Under the pieces are notes generated by a model. The model was given only the letters and a program-made list of their open reading frames with translations. It did no database searches and was not told where the DNA came from. DNA of 13,510 nucleotides, taken from the NCBI RefSeq assembly GCF_023145115.1, contig NZ_JAGLEJ010000003.1:1-13510 (forward strand). The letters run 5' to 3'. Of this stretch, positions 1 to 7,424 are shown piece by piece; the first letter of the stretch is position 1, and every line of letters starts with the position of its first letter. Source of the stretch: Algiphilus sp. (GTDB lineage Bacteria > Pseudomonadota > Gammaproteobacteria > Nevskiales > Nevskiaceae). The position numbers and the translations under genes are program-made.

Positions 1-32
1 GCGATGTTGCGAAGCAACGAGCCGACCATGTC

Positions 33-202
33 CCCCTTCAGGAGGCGCGGCGACTGGTGGTGCGCGCAGGAGGTCGGCCGGCCACGGAAGGCCGGCCAAG
101 CCGCGGAGGACAGGATGTCCGTCCGCGGCGACCCCGGAGCGCGCCGCCAGTCGCCGGGACTCCGGCCCGCCCCGCGGGCGGGCTGGAGCGCCTTCTGCGG
201 GG
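33..202. repeat. Multi-branched self-complementary element (REP-like repeat or structured RNA)
   Basis: No gene is visible here, but most of the stretch can pair with itself. Outer stem: 39-48 pairs with 188-197 (one G-T pair), extended by CCCC 33-36 with GGGG 199-202. Second stem: GGCGACTGG 49-57 pairs exactly with 147-155, continuing across a small internal loop as GCGCGC 62-67 with 139-144. Inside it sit two hairpins: GGCCGGCC 76-83 with 90-97 (6-base loop), and 101-112 with 116-128 (12 bp, one bulged G at 121, 3-base loop). A third hairpin, 160-171 with 177-188, is fully paired with one G-T pair. This amount of nested pairing is unlikely to come from GC content alone. It could be a dispersed extragenic repeat or a structured RNA. 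The strand is undetermined and the family is not recognised. Confidence 0.6.
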
Positions 203-213
203 TACGTTCTTTT

Positions 214-247
214 GGTTACTTTTCTGTCGTATAACAGAAAAGTAACC
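214..247. repeat. Perfect 14-bp palindrome, GGTTACTTTTCTGT type
   Basis: GGTTACTTTTCTGT (214-227) and its exact reverse complement (234-247) flank the 6-base spacer CGTATA. It sits 11 bases beyond the structured element and is AT-rich in a very GC-rich context. It would form a stable hairpin on either strand, but neither orientation is followed by a clear T-tract, so it is not a textbook terminator. It may be the outer part of the same repeat unit as 33-202. It could also end rsxA transcription arriving from the right. Confidence 0.6.
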
Positions 248-404
248 CGCGCCGGTCGCGTGGCAACATCCGGCAGCTCTTGCGTCCCAGAGCGCGGAAC
301 CAGCCAGCAGAAACGGGTCAACAATGAAGTCATAGGCACCCAGGTTTCGTGGCGCGAAACCCGCGAGCACAAAGGGGTCGACGAGGGATTCGACATCATT
401 CCCA
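248..404. other. Intergenic, no gene seen
   Basis: This is the region downstream of rsxA. The only structure found is a 7-bp hairpin (GGTTTCG 343-349 with 355-361, 5-base loop), which lacks a T-tract on either strand. The open frames crossing it show no family resemblance and run on into the palindrome and structured element, so they are not called. rsxB, which normally follows rsxA, is absent here. Confidence 0.5.
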
Positions 405-980
405 TCACGCCAACCCCGCGAAACCCATGAAGGCCAGCGCCATCACGCCGGCAGTGATCAGCCCCACCGGGGCGCCCTGGAAGGCGGCCGGCACGTCGGC
501 GACGGCCAGCCGTTCGCGGATGCCGGCGAACAGCACCAGCACCAGCGAGAAGCCCAGCCCGGCGCCCAGGCCGTAGATGGCGGATTCGAGCAGGTCGTGC
601 GCCTCGCGCAGGTTGAGCAGCGCCACGCCCAGCACCGCGCAGTTGGTGGTGATCAGCGGCAGGTAGATGCCCAGCACCTGATAGAGCAGCGGGCTGGTCT
701 TCTGCACGACCATCTCCACGAACTGCACCACCGCGGCGATCACCAGGATGAAGGCGATGGTGCGCAGGTAGGCGAGCCCCAGCGGTTCCAGCACGAAGGT
801 CTGCACCAGATAGGTGACCACGGCCGACAGCGTCAGCACGAAGGTGGTCGCCAGCGCCATGCCCAGGCTCGACTCGACCTTGCGCGAGACGCCCATGAAC
901 GGGCACAGGCCGAGGAACTGCACGAGCACGAAGTTGTGCACGAGCACGGCGCCGATCAGCAGTAGCAGGTATTCGCTCAA
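405..980 (-). CDS. rsxA: Electron transport complex subunit RsxA/RnfA
   Basis: This is an inner-membrane subunit of the Rnf/Rsx complex, which moves electrons between NADH and ferredoxin coupled to ion transport. In E. coli the complex helps keep SoxR reduced. The protein is almost entirely hydrophobic, consistent with about six membrane helices. The family signatures FLGLCPFMG (about residues 22-30) and ITTNCAVLG (about 110-118) are present. Their cysteines C26 and C114 match the membrane iron-sulfur cluster ligands known for RnfA/RnfE. IRERLAVADVP near the C-terminus is also typical. The TTG at 980 was chosen because it gives MSEYLLLL and 191 aa, close to the usual length of about 193. An in-frame TTG at 1031 would add 17 non-conserved residues. 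The Shine-Dalgarno is weak. rsxB does not follow directly; at least 400 bases of non-coding sequence do. Confidence 0.93.
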   Translation of the reverse strand: MSEYLLLLIGAVLVHNFVLVQFLGLCPFMGVSRKVESSLGMALATTFVLTLSAVVTYLVQTFVLEPLGLAYLRTIAFILVIAAVVQFVEMVVQKTSPLLYQVLGIYLPLITTNCAVLGVALLNLREAHDLLESAIYGLGAGLGFSLVLVLFAGIRERLAVADVPAAFQGAPVGLITAGVMALAFMGFAGLA

Positions 981-1138
981 CTGGTTGGACGGTGTCGAAT
1001 GGCGCTGCGCCGCACGCAGCCGAACCCGCAATGATCGCGGGCTGGGCGCGGCGGCGCAATGGCAAGATTGGACCTGTCGGCGAGACTAGGCAGCCTCCGG
1101 TCCCGTCGCGTCGTCCGGATGGCGCAGAACGCTGTCGC
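981..1138. other. Spacer between the MITE and rsxA
   Basis: This is the ancestral metG-rsxA intergenic region left of the inserted element and should contain the rsxA leader. No convincing promoter was found on the minus strand. The short open frames here are GC-driven and continue into the MITE, so none is called. Confidence 0.4.
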
Positions 1139-1141
1139 TCA

Positions 1142-1317
1142 GAGGGTGTTTACAAAACGTAGCGAGCGACGACAGGTGGGCCGCCGCCGGAGCGTAGGTG
1201 AGCCACGACCGAAGCCTGCTTCGCAGCGCGGCGAACCAGTGTATAAGCCGATACATGAGTATTTCGAGCACCGCCGGCGGCCCAGATGTCGAGCGCAGTA
1301 GTTTTGCAAACACCCGC
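1142..1317. mobile_element. MITE-like insertion with long terminal inverted repeats and TCA target duplication
   Basis: The left end (from 1142, GAGGGTGTTTACAAAAC) and the reverse complement of the right end (from 1317, GCGGGTGTTTGCAAAAC) match imperfectly over roughly 50 bases. The match runs inward to a shared GGGCCGCCG block at about 1178-1188 and 1275-1283. The 176-bp element has no room for a transposase. Directly outside both ends is the trinucleotide TCA (1139-1141 and 1318-1320), as expected for a 3-bp target duplication of the TNA type used by several IS5-family groups. The right TCA is also the metG stop codon read on the minus strand. The ends suggest mobilisation in trans by an IS5-like transposase encoded elsewhere; that assignment is inferred. 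Confidence 0.75.
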
Positions 1318-3354
1318 TCAGGCCAGCCGCATGCCCGGCTCTGCACCACTGTCCGGTGACAGCAGGAAGGGCTTGCCGTCGCCGAAGCTGGCCGCCGCCA
1401 CCATGCCCTCGGAGACGCCGAAGCGCATCTTGCGCGGCGCCAGGTTGGCGACCACCACGGTGAGGCGGCCCTCCAGGTCCTCCGGCGCGTAGGCCGCCTT
1501 GATGCCGGCGAGGATCTGGCGCTCGCCCAGCACGCCGACGTCCAGGGTCAGGCGCAGCAGCTTGTCCGCGCCCTCCACGGCCTCGGCCCGGACGATGCGC
1601 GCGATGCGCAGATCGACCTTGCCGAAGTCCTTGATGTCGATGGTCTCGGCCTGCGGCTCGCCCTTCTGCGGGGTGGCGGCAGGGGCGGGCGTGGCTTCGA
1701 GGTCGGCGCGGGCGTCGTCGGTCATGGCGGAGATGGTCGGGCTGTCCACGCGCGTCAGCAGCGGCGTGTAGGGCTGGATGGTGTGGTCGAGAAGATCGCG
1801 GTCGATGGCATCCCAGCCACCGATCTCGTCGCCCAGGAAGGCGCGGGCGCGAGCGGCGAGCGCGGGCACGATCGGTGCGAGGAAGATGGTAAGCAGGCGG
1901 AAGGCATTGAGGAAGGTGGTGCAGCTGGCGTGCAGCAGCGCCTCCCGGCCCTCCTGCTTCGCGATCTGCCAGGGCGCGATCTGCTGGATGGCTTCATTGA
2001 CCTCGTCGGCCAGCGCCATGATGCGGCGCACCGCGGCCGAGGTATTGCGCGCCTCGAAGCACTCGGCGATGGTTCCGGCTTCCGCGCGCAGGCGCGCGAT
2101 CAGCGCAGGATCGTGCATGTCGGTGGCGAGCCGGCCGTCGAATCGCTTCTGGATGAAGCCGCTGCAGCGCGCCGCGATGTTGACGTACTTGCCGACCAGG
2201 TCGCTGTTGACGCGCGCCACGAAGTCCTCGAGGTTGAGATCGAGATCCTCGACGCTGTCCGACAGCTTGGCGGCGAAGTAGTAGCGCAGCAGCTCGGGCT
2301 CGACGTGCCGGCGCCAGGTGGCGGCGCGGATGAAGGTCCCGCGCGACTTGCTCATCTTGGCGCCGTTGACGGTCAGATAGCCGTTGACGTTGAGGGCAGT
2401 CGGCGTGCGCATCCCCGCGCCTTCCAGCATCGCCGGCCAGAACAGGCCGTGGAAGTTGACGATGTCCTTGCCGATGAAGTGCCACATCTCCACCGGCGAG
2501 TCGGCGCGGATGAAGCGCTCGAGGTCGTCGCCGCGCCGGGCGCACAGTGCCTGCAGGCTGGCGAAGTAGCCGATGGGCGCATCCAGCCATACATAGAAGT
2601 ACTTGCCGGGCGCGTCCGGAATCTCGAAGCCGAAGTAGGGCGCGTCGCGCGAGATGTCCCAGGCGCGCAGCTCCTCATTCATCCATTCGCCCAGCTTGGC
2701 GCGCACCGCGGGCTGGAGATGGGTCTCCGGTGCGTCCATCCAGCGCGCGATGGCCTGCTGCATGGCGGCCAGGCGGAAGAAGTAGTGCTCCGACGGGCGC
2801 CATTCCGGCGTCGCGCCGGACACCGCCGAGGTCGGGTTCCTGAGTTCCTCGGGGGTGTAGGTGGCGCCGCAGGCTTCGCAGTTGTCGCCGTACTGGTCGG
2901 CCGTGCCGCAGCGCGGGCAGGTGCCGCGCACGTAGCGGTCCGGCAGGAACATGTGCTTCTGCGGGTCGAAGGCCTGCTCGATGGTGCGGGTCTCGATCAG
3001 CCCGGCGTCGCGCAGCGCGGCGTAGATGCGCGTCGACAGCGTCCGGTTCTCGTCGGAGTGCGTCGAGTGGTAGTGATCGAAGGCCACGCCGAAGGCAGTG
3101 AAATCGGCCTCGTGCTCGGCCTGCATCTCCTTGATGAAGGCTTCCGGCGATACGCCGGCCTTCTCGGCCGCCAGCATGATCGGCGTGCCGTGGGCATCGT
3201 CGGCGCAGACGTAGTGCACGCGGTGGCCGCGGCTGCGCTGGAAGCGCACCCAGATGTCGGCCTGCACGTAACCCACCAGATGACCGACGTGGATCGGCCC
3301 GTTGGCGTAGGGCAGGGCGTTGGTGACGAAGATTTCGCGTTGCGCGGGCGCCAT
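1318..3354 (-). CDS. metG: Methionyl-tRNA synthetase
   Basis: The enzyme charges tRNA-Met with methionine using ATP in the cytoplasm. The 678-aa product aligns by eye with E. coli MetG (677 aa) along its whole length. Visible signatures: VTNALPYANGPIHVGH at the N-terminus with the HIGH motif as HVGH (residues 22-25); CADDAHGTPIM; a four-cysteine zinc knuckle (CPRCG and CEACG); WDISRDAPYFGFEIP; YVWLDAPIGY; and GAKMSKSRGTF with an intact KMSKS loop. The last ~110 residues form the Trbp111/EMAP-type tRNA-binding domain (KVDLRIARI, LTLDVG, NLAPRKMRFGVSEGM), joined by an Ala/Pro-rich linker. ATG 3354 was preferred over ATG 3396 because the upstream 14 residues are not conserved and probably lie upstream of the transcription start (see 3379-3394). 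The stop codon coincides with the target duplication of the adjacent MITE. Confidence 0.97.
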   Translation of the reverse strand: MAPAQREIFVTNALPYANGPIHVGHLVGYVQADIWVRFQRSRGHRVHYVCADDAHGTPIMLAAEKAGVSPEAFIKEMQAEHEADFTAFGVAFDHYHSTHSDENRTLSTRIYAALRDAGLIETRTIEQAFDPQKHMFLPDRYVRGTCPRCGTADQYGDNCEACGATYTPEELRNPTSAVSGATPEWRPSEHYFFRLAAMQQAIARWMDAPETHLQPAVRAKLGEWMNEELRAWDISRDAPYFGFEIPDAPGKYFYVWLDAPIGYFASLQALCARRGDDLERFIRADSPVEMWHFIGKDIVNFHGLFWPAMLEGAGMRTPTALNVNGYLTVNGAKMSKSRGTFIRAATWRRHVEPELLRYYFAAKLSDSVEDLDLNLEDFVARVNSDLVGKYVNIAARCSGFIQKRFDGRLATDMHDPALIARLRAEAGTIAECFEARNTSAAVRRIMALADEVNEAIQQIAPWQIAKQEGREALLHASCTTFLNAFRLLTIFLAPIVPALAARARAFLGDEIGGWDAIDRDLLDHTIQPYTPLLTRVDSPTISAMTDDARADLEATPAPAATPQKGEPQAETIDIKDFGKVDLRIARIVRAEAVEGADKLLRLTLDVGVLGERQILAGIKAAYAPEDLEGRLTVVVANLAPRKMRFGVSEGMVAAASFGDGKPFLLSPDSGAEPGMRLA

Positions 3355-3378
3355 GCGGGTCGGGAGCGCTCTGAAAAC

Positions 3379-3394
3379 GGCCGCGCAGTATGCC
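3379..3394 (-). promoter_or_regulatory. Probable metG -10 region with GC-rich discriminator
   Basis: Read on the minus strand this is GGCATACTGCGCGGCC: a CATACT -10 hexamer (3387-3392) followed by a GC-rich discriminator. It differs by one base in 16 from the sequence ahead of the tRNA-Arg locus at 9944-9959. No good -35 is evident. Initiation here would put ATG 3354 about 25 bases downstream of the start site and exclude ATG 3396. Confidence 0.45.
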
Positions 3395-3491
3395 ATGCGG
3401 CCCGTTCGCCCTCGGTTCAGTCGCCGCGGCGCAACATGAGTTCACATTCACGTCCTCGGGCGTCCGGCGCGGTCCGGACGAGGCGCTTGCC

Positions 3492-3845
3492 GTGATCCGA
3501 TCAGCCAACAAGCGAGCCATCGGCGCGATGCCGGCAGCGCTGCTGCTGCTGGGCACCGCGGCGTTCACCGCGCTGCCCCCGGCGGCGGCGGATGCCTCCG
3601 ATGGGCGGGCGCGCGTCCTCGAGGCGCACGCGCACGAGTTCGTCTACTACCCGCGGAGCATCATCTACTATGCGCCGTTGCAGAACCGCTGGTACTGGCG
3701 CGAGTCGGGTGAATGGCGCGAGGGCCGGGAGCTGCCGGTGGACTTCGCGGATGCCCTCGACGGCGGCGTGCGCGTGACGCTCGACACCGCGCGCCCCTGG
3801 GAACGGCACGAGGTCGTGCGCCGCCAGTACCCGGGCGCACGCTAG
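3492..3845 (+). CDS. Small exported protein with a YYP...W.W...G.W motif
   Basis: A 117-aa protein of unknown function. The GTG at 3492 was chosen because GAGG lies 8 bases upstream and the start gives a good signal peptide: a positively charged segment (RSANKR), a hydrophobic core (PAALLLLGTAAFTAL) and a PAAADA cleavage region near residue 35. The ATG at 3528 is an alternative but loses the charged N-terminus. The mature part has the pattern YYPRSIIYY, then WYWRESGEWREGRELP, then a short beta-like stretch VRVTLDTARPWERHEV and a final YPG. This resembles small secreted proteins of many Proteobacteria that carry a YYP..YY.....W.W..G.W....LP core and have no assigned role. It is divergent from metG and lies 82 bases before dcd, which has its own -10, so it is probably a separate unit. 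Confidence 0.7.
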   Translation: MIRSANKRAIGAMPAALLLLGTAAFTALPPAAADASDGRARVLEAHAHEFVYYPRSIIYYAPLQNRWYWRESGEWREGRELPVDFADALDGGVRVTLDTARPWERHEVVRRQYPGAR

Positions 3846-3890
3846 CGTACCCGCGACCGCCGGCGCGGCGCTGGCCGGGCGGTGCTTCCC

Positions 3891-3896
3891 TATAAT
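3891..3896 (+). promoter_or_regulatory. dcd -10 element
   Basis: A perfect TATAAT lies 31 bases upstream of the dcd GTG and is followed by a GC-rich discriminator. A recognisable -35 is lacking: the hexamer 17 bases upstream is GC-rich. Initiation would be around 3903. Confidence 0.55.
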
Positions 3897-3927
3897 CGCG
3901 GGTGACACCGCAGACCAGGTTGCCCCC

Positions 3928-4494
3928 GTGAGCATCAAGTCCGACCGCTGGATCGACCGCATGAGCCGCGAGCACGGCATGATCGAGCCTTACGAGCCCG
4001 GCCAGATCCGCGAGCAGGAGGGGCGCAAGATCATCTCCTACGGCACCTCCAGCTACGGCTACGACGTGCGCTGCGCCGAGCACTTCAAGGTGTTCACCAA
4101 CATCAACACCACCATCGTCGATCCCAAGTCCTTCGACCAGCGCAGTTTCGTGGACTTCCACGGACCGGCCTGCGTCATCCCGCCCAATTCCTTCGCGCTG
4201 GCGCACACCGTCGAGTACTTCCGCATTCCGCGCAATGTGCTGACCATCTGCCTGGGCAAGTCGACCTACGCCCGCTGCGGCATCATTGTGAACGTGACGC
4301 CGCTGGAACCGGAGTGGGAGGGCCACGTCACGCTGGAGTTCTCCAACACCACGCCGTTGCCCGCCAAGATCTACGCCAACGAGGGCGTGGCGCAGATGCT
4401 CTTCCTGGAGTCGGACGAGCAGTGCGCGGTGTCGTACAAGGACCGCGCCGGCAAGTACATGGGCCAGCGTGGCGTGACCCTGCCCACCGCCTGA
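3928..4494 (+). CDS. dcd: dCTP deaminase
   Basis: The enzyme deaminates dCTP to dUTP plus ammonia, feeding dUTPase and thymidylate synthesis in the cytoplasm. The 188-aa product has the usual length of the Pseudomonas-type enzyme and reads as intact. Family motifs are clear: SSYGYDVRC (about 41-49), PPNSFALAHTVEYF (85-98), GKSTYARCG (110-118) with the conserved Arg, and EPEWEGHVTLEFSN (127-140), in which E137 is the expected catalytic glutamate. YKDRAGKYMGQRGVTLP near the C-terminus is typical of the trimer tail. The start codon is GTG; AGG about 9 bases upstream is a modest ribosome site. dcd and metG are neighbours in Pseudomonas too, but there an mrp/apbC gene is usually close by, and none is present here. 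Confidence 0.96.
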   Translation: MSIKSDRWIDRMSREHGMIEPYEPGQIREQEGRKIISYGTSSYGYDVRCAEHFKVFTNINTTIVDPKSFDQRSFVDFHGPACVIPPNSFALAHTVEYFRIPRNVLTICLGKSTYARCGIIVNVTPLEPEWEGHVTLEFSNTTPLPAKIYANEGVAQMLFLESDEQCAVSYKDRAGKYMGQRGVTLPTA

Positions 4495-4545
4495 TCCGCG
4501 TCCCCGGTCCGTGCCGGTCGGGGTGAGCGCTTCCGCGTAACGGGA

Positions 4546-4595
4546 GTGTCATGTCCAGCCCTTAGCGTGCGTGCCTTTCGCGACCTACCGGTCGC
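4546..4595 (+). promoter_or_regulatory. Leader of the phosphate-scavenging operon: hairpin and a possible Pho-box half site
   Basis: The 122-base gap before the TonB receptor gene should hold the operon promoter. GTGTCAT (4546-4552) matches 6 of 7 bases of a PhoB half site (CTGTCAT), but no second half site is found 11 bases to either side. A 6-bp hairpin (GCGACC 4580-4585 with GGTCGC 4590-4595, TACC loop) lies in the presumed leader, 21 bases before the ATG and just ahead of the AGGGAG ribosome site. Confidence 0.25.
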
Positions 4596-4616
4596 ACGAG
4601 GGGCAAGGGAGTCAGC

Positions 4617-7424
4617 ATGCAACAGGGAAATTCGCGCGCGCCGCGTGTCATCGCCGCGCTGTGTCTTTGGGCGGGATCCATGGCGGTCGCGAACGCGCAG
4701 GACGGAGCGTCGCTGGTCGGGCGGGTACTGACCTCGGAGGGCAGTACCGGCTTCGAGGGCGCACAGGTCGCCATCCCGGAGCTCGGCCGCACCACGACCA
4801 CGGCCCGTGACGGCCGCTACCGCTTCAACGATCTGCCCGCCGGTGCCCACACCGTGGTGGTGCGCTACCTGGGCGCGCCCGAGGACGCCGAGCGTGTCGA
4901 GCTGGATGCCGGCGAGCGCATGACGGTGGACTTCCGCCTCACCGGCGAGGGCACGCAGCTCGAGGATGTGCTGGTCGTCGGCCAGGCGGCCGGGCAGGCC
5001 GCCGCCATCAACCAGCAGCGCGCCAGCGACAACCTCAAGAGCGTGGTGTCGGCCGATGCCATCGGCCAGTTCCCGGACCAGAACGCCGCCGAGGCGCTGC
5101 GTCGCCTGCCCGGCGTGTCCGTGGCCAACGACCAGGGCGAGGGCCGCTTCGTCATCGTGCGCGGCATCGACCCGGCGCTGTCGGCGACCACCATCAACGG
5201 CATCCGCGTGCCGGGTCCCGAGGACGACACGCGCCAGGTGAATCTGGATGTCGTCAGCTCGGACCTGCTGGAGTCCATCGAGGTCATCAAGACCGTGACG
5301 CCGGACATGGACGGCGACACCGTCGGCGGCACCGTGGCGCTGAAGAGCGTCACCGCCTTCGACCGCGGCAACAGTCTGAGCCTGCGTGGCTACGGCTCCT
5401 TCGCCGAGATCAACAGCGAGACCAGCCCGCGCCTGTCTGCCGCGGGCACGCGCCTGTTCAGTGTCGGCGACGGCAAGGACAACCTGGGTGTCGCCGGCTC
5501 GATCTCGTGGTTCCGCCGCGATTTCGGCTCCGACAACGTCGAGACCTCCGGCTGGCCGGAGCTCGAGACTCCGGGCGGCGACGAGATCCGCGGCCTGGAA
5601 GAGGCCGAGCAGCGCGACTACACCATCACCCGCGAGCGCCTGTCGGCCTCGCTGAACTTCGACTACCGGCCGAGCGCGGACAGCAGCTACTTCCTGCGCA
5701 CCCTGTTCAGCGACTTCTCCGACGACGAGCTGCAGGTCACCAACGTGTTCGCCTTCGAGGAAGGCGACGTCACGGCCCTGGACGCGCGCAGCGGCCGCTT
5801 CGAGGGCGCCGAGGTCGAGCGCCTGTCCGAGGCACGCGAGGAAACCCAGGAGATCTTCTCGCTGGCCGTGGGCGGCGAGCACGTCTTCGGCGCCGCGTGG
5901 ACGCTCGACTACCAGGCCGGCCACGCCTTCGCCAACGAGGACAACCCCAGCGCGCTGGGTGCGACCTTCGTCGGCGAGGATCTCGATGTCGGCTACGACC
6001 TGGCGCCCTACGGCAGCGAGAAGCCGTCGCTGTTCGGCGTCGGTGCCGCCTTCGACGACGCGGCCAACTATGCGCTCGACGAGCTCGTGCTGGAGGACAG
6101 CTTCACCGAGGAGCGCGAGAACAGCTTCGAGATCAATCTCCGTCGCGACACCAACTTCGGCCCCTGGGCCGGCTTCCTGAAGACCGGCGCCAAGGCGCGC
6201 CTGCGCGAGAAGGAGGGCCGCATCGACGCCTTCGTCTACGAGGGCTTCGGCGGCGACTTCACGGTGGCCGATTTCGTCGGCGCGCCGCTGGACTATCCCT
6301 TCGGCGCCATCAACCCCTACGCCGGTCGTGGCGAGGTGCGGGACTTCTTCTTCGCCAACCGCGACAGCTTCGAGCTCAATGCCGAGGACTCCGATCTCGA
6401 CAGCCGCATCGATGACTACGATGTCGAGGAGAACATCTACGCCGGCTACGTCATGGCGAGCGTGGACATCGGCGCCGCCCGCATCTTCGGCGGCGTGCGC
6501 GTCGAGCGCACCGAGTACGAGGCCGAGGGCACCACGGTGCGCGTGACCGACGACGGCGTCGGCTTCGACCCCTTCGTCGGCGACAAGTCCTACACCGACG
6601 TCCTGCCCAGCCTGCACCTGCGCTACGCGCTGGGTGAGCGCGCGGTGCTGCGCGCCTCCTACGCCGAGACGCTGGCGCGGCCGGACTTCGAGGCCGCCGC
6701 CCCGCGCGCGGAGCTGGAGATCGAGGAGGACGACGGCGAGATCTCGCGCGAGGGCGAGGCGGGCAACCCCGATCTCGACCCGCTGCGCGCGCAGAATCTC
6801 GACCTGTCCGTGGAGTTCTATCCCGGCGGCGTGTCGGTGATCGGCGCCGGCGTGTTCTACAAGCGCCTGGACGACTTCTTCGTGCGGTCCGACATCGCCG
6901 GCAGCGGCACCTACGCCGAGTTCGACGAGGTCATCGCCACCGTCAACGGCGACAGCGCCGACCTGTACGGCGTGGAGCTGAACTTCGTCCGCCAGTTCCG
7001 CAACCTGCCGTCACCCTTCGACGGCACGCTGATCTCGGCCAACTACACCTACACCGACAGCGAGGCGACGCTGCCCTTCCGCGACGGCGACGTGCCGCTG
7101 CCGCGCCAGTCCGAGAATCTGTTCAACCTGGCGCTGGGCTACGACAAGTACGGCATCTCGATGCGCCTGGCGGCCAGTTTCCGCGATGCCTATCTCGACG
7201 AGATCGAGGAGCTCGACGATCCGGCCTTCGACCGCTACGCCGACGACCACCTGCAGTTCGACTTCACCGGCAAGTTCCGCATGGCGCCGCGGCTGCAGTT
7301 CTTCTTCAACGTCATCAACATCACCGACGAGCCTTTCTTCGCCTACTTCGACGAGCCGCGCTACGCGTCGCAGTACGAGGAGTACGGACGGACCGTCGAG
7401 TTCGGACTGGGTTACGACTTCTGA
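4617..7424 (+). CDS. TonB-dependent outer-membrane receptor, TonB-Xanth-Caul type
   Basis: A 935-aa outer-membrane transporter energised by TonB-ExbB-ExbD. The Sec signal peptide (hydrophobic VIAALCLWAGSMAV) is probably cleaved after ANAQ (about residue 28). Residues 32-108 form a carboxypeptidase-regulatory-like beta-sandwich (GRVLTSEGSTGFEGAQV, TTTARDGRYRFNDLPAG). LEDVLVVG (115-122) resembles a TonB box. The plug domain spans about 136-245 and has the hallmark strings FPDQNAAEALRRLPGVSV, RGIDP, TTINGIRVPGPEDD and DMDGDTVGGTV. The remainder is a beta barrel ending in an aromatic residue (GLGYDF). This plug signature is typical of receptors found with degradative enzymes in Xanthomonas, Caulobacter and relatives. 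ATG 4617 follows AGGGAG at good spacing. Its TGA overlaps the next gene's ATG by one base, so receptor and phytase-like protein are coupled. Import of inositol phosphates or another phosphoester is inferred from the neighbours. Confidence 0.93.
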   Translation: MQQGNSRAPRVIAALCLWAGSMAVANAQDGASLVGRVLTSEGSTGFEGAQVAIPELGRTTTTARDGRYRFNDLPAGAHTVVVRYLGAPEDAERVELDAGERMTVDFRLTGEGTQLEDVLVVGQAAGQAAAINQQRASDNLKSVVSADAIGQFPDQNAAEALRRLPGVSVANDQGEGRFVIVRGIDPALSATTINGIRVPGPEDDTRQVNLDVVSSDLLESIEVIKTVTPDMDGDTVGGTVALKSVTAFDRGNSLSLRGYGSFAEINSETSPRLSAAGTRLFSVGDGKDNLGVAGSISWFRRDFGSDNVETSGWPELETPGGDEIRGLEEAEQRDYTITRERLSASLNFDYRPSADSSYFLRTLFSDFSDDELQVTNVFAFEEGDVTALDARSGRFEGAEVERLSEAREETQEIFSLAVGGEHVFGAAWTLDYQAGHAFANEDNPSALGATFVGEDLDVGYDLAPYGSEKPSLFGVGAAFDDAANYALDELVLEDSFTEERENSFEINLRRDTNFGPWAGFLKTGAKARLREKEGRIDAFVYEGFGGDFTVADFVGAPLDYPFGAINPYAGRGEVRDFFFANRDSFELNAEDSDLDSRIDDYDVEENIYAGYVMASVDIGAARIFGGVRVERTEYEAEGTTVRVTDDGVGFDPFVGDKSYTDVLPSLHLRYALGERAVLRASYAETLARPDFEAAAPRAELEIEEDDGEISREGEAGNPDLDPLRAQNLDLSVEFYPGGVSVIGAGVFYKRLDDFFVRSDIAGSGTYAEFDEVIATVNGDSADLYGVELNFVRQFRNLPSPFDGTLISANYTYTDSEATLPFRDGDVPLPRQSENLFNLALGYDKYGISMRLAASFRDAYLDEIEELDDPAFDRYADDHLQFDFTGKFRMAPRLQFFFNVINITDEPFFAYFDEPRYASQYEEYGRTVEFGLGYDF

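Noticed and set aside
38..370. Open frames on both strands across the left-end element
   Set aside because: They read through the palindrome and hairpins, are Arg/Ala/Gly-rich, lack ribosome sites and match no family.
1086..1349. Minus-strand frame through the MITE
   Set aside because: It starts inside metG, spans both element ends, and has no resemblance to a transposase.
1783..3495. A 570-codon open frame on the plus strand opposite metG
   Set aside because: MetRS on the other strand is certain. The frame is compositionally a mirror of it, with no recognisable domains.
4500..4524. Terminator after dcd
   Set aside because: CCCCG...CGGGG can form a short stem, but the inner bases do not pair and no T-tract follows.
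4535..4563. Full Pho box upstream of the TonB receptor operon
   Set aside because: Only one half site (GTGTCAT, 6 of 7) is present. The positions 11 bases on either side match 3 of 7 or fewer, so it is recorded only as a possible half site.
4371..6617. A very long open frame (748 codons) on the minus strand opposite the TonB receptor
   Set aside because: It is the antisense shadow of a high-GC gene with strong codon bias. The product is low-complexity Val/Ala/Gly/Glu with no family resemblance, and it runs across the end of dcd.
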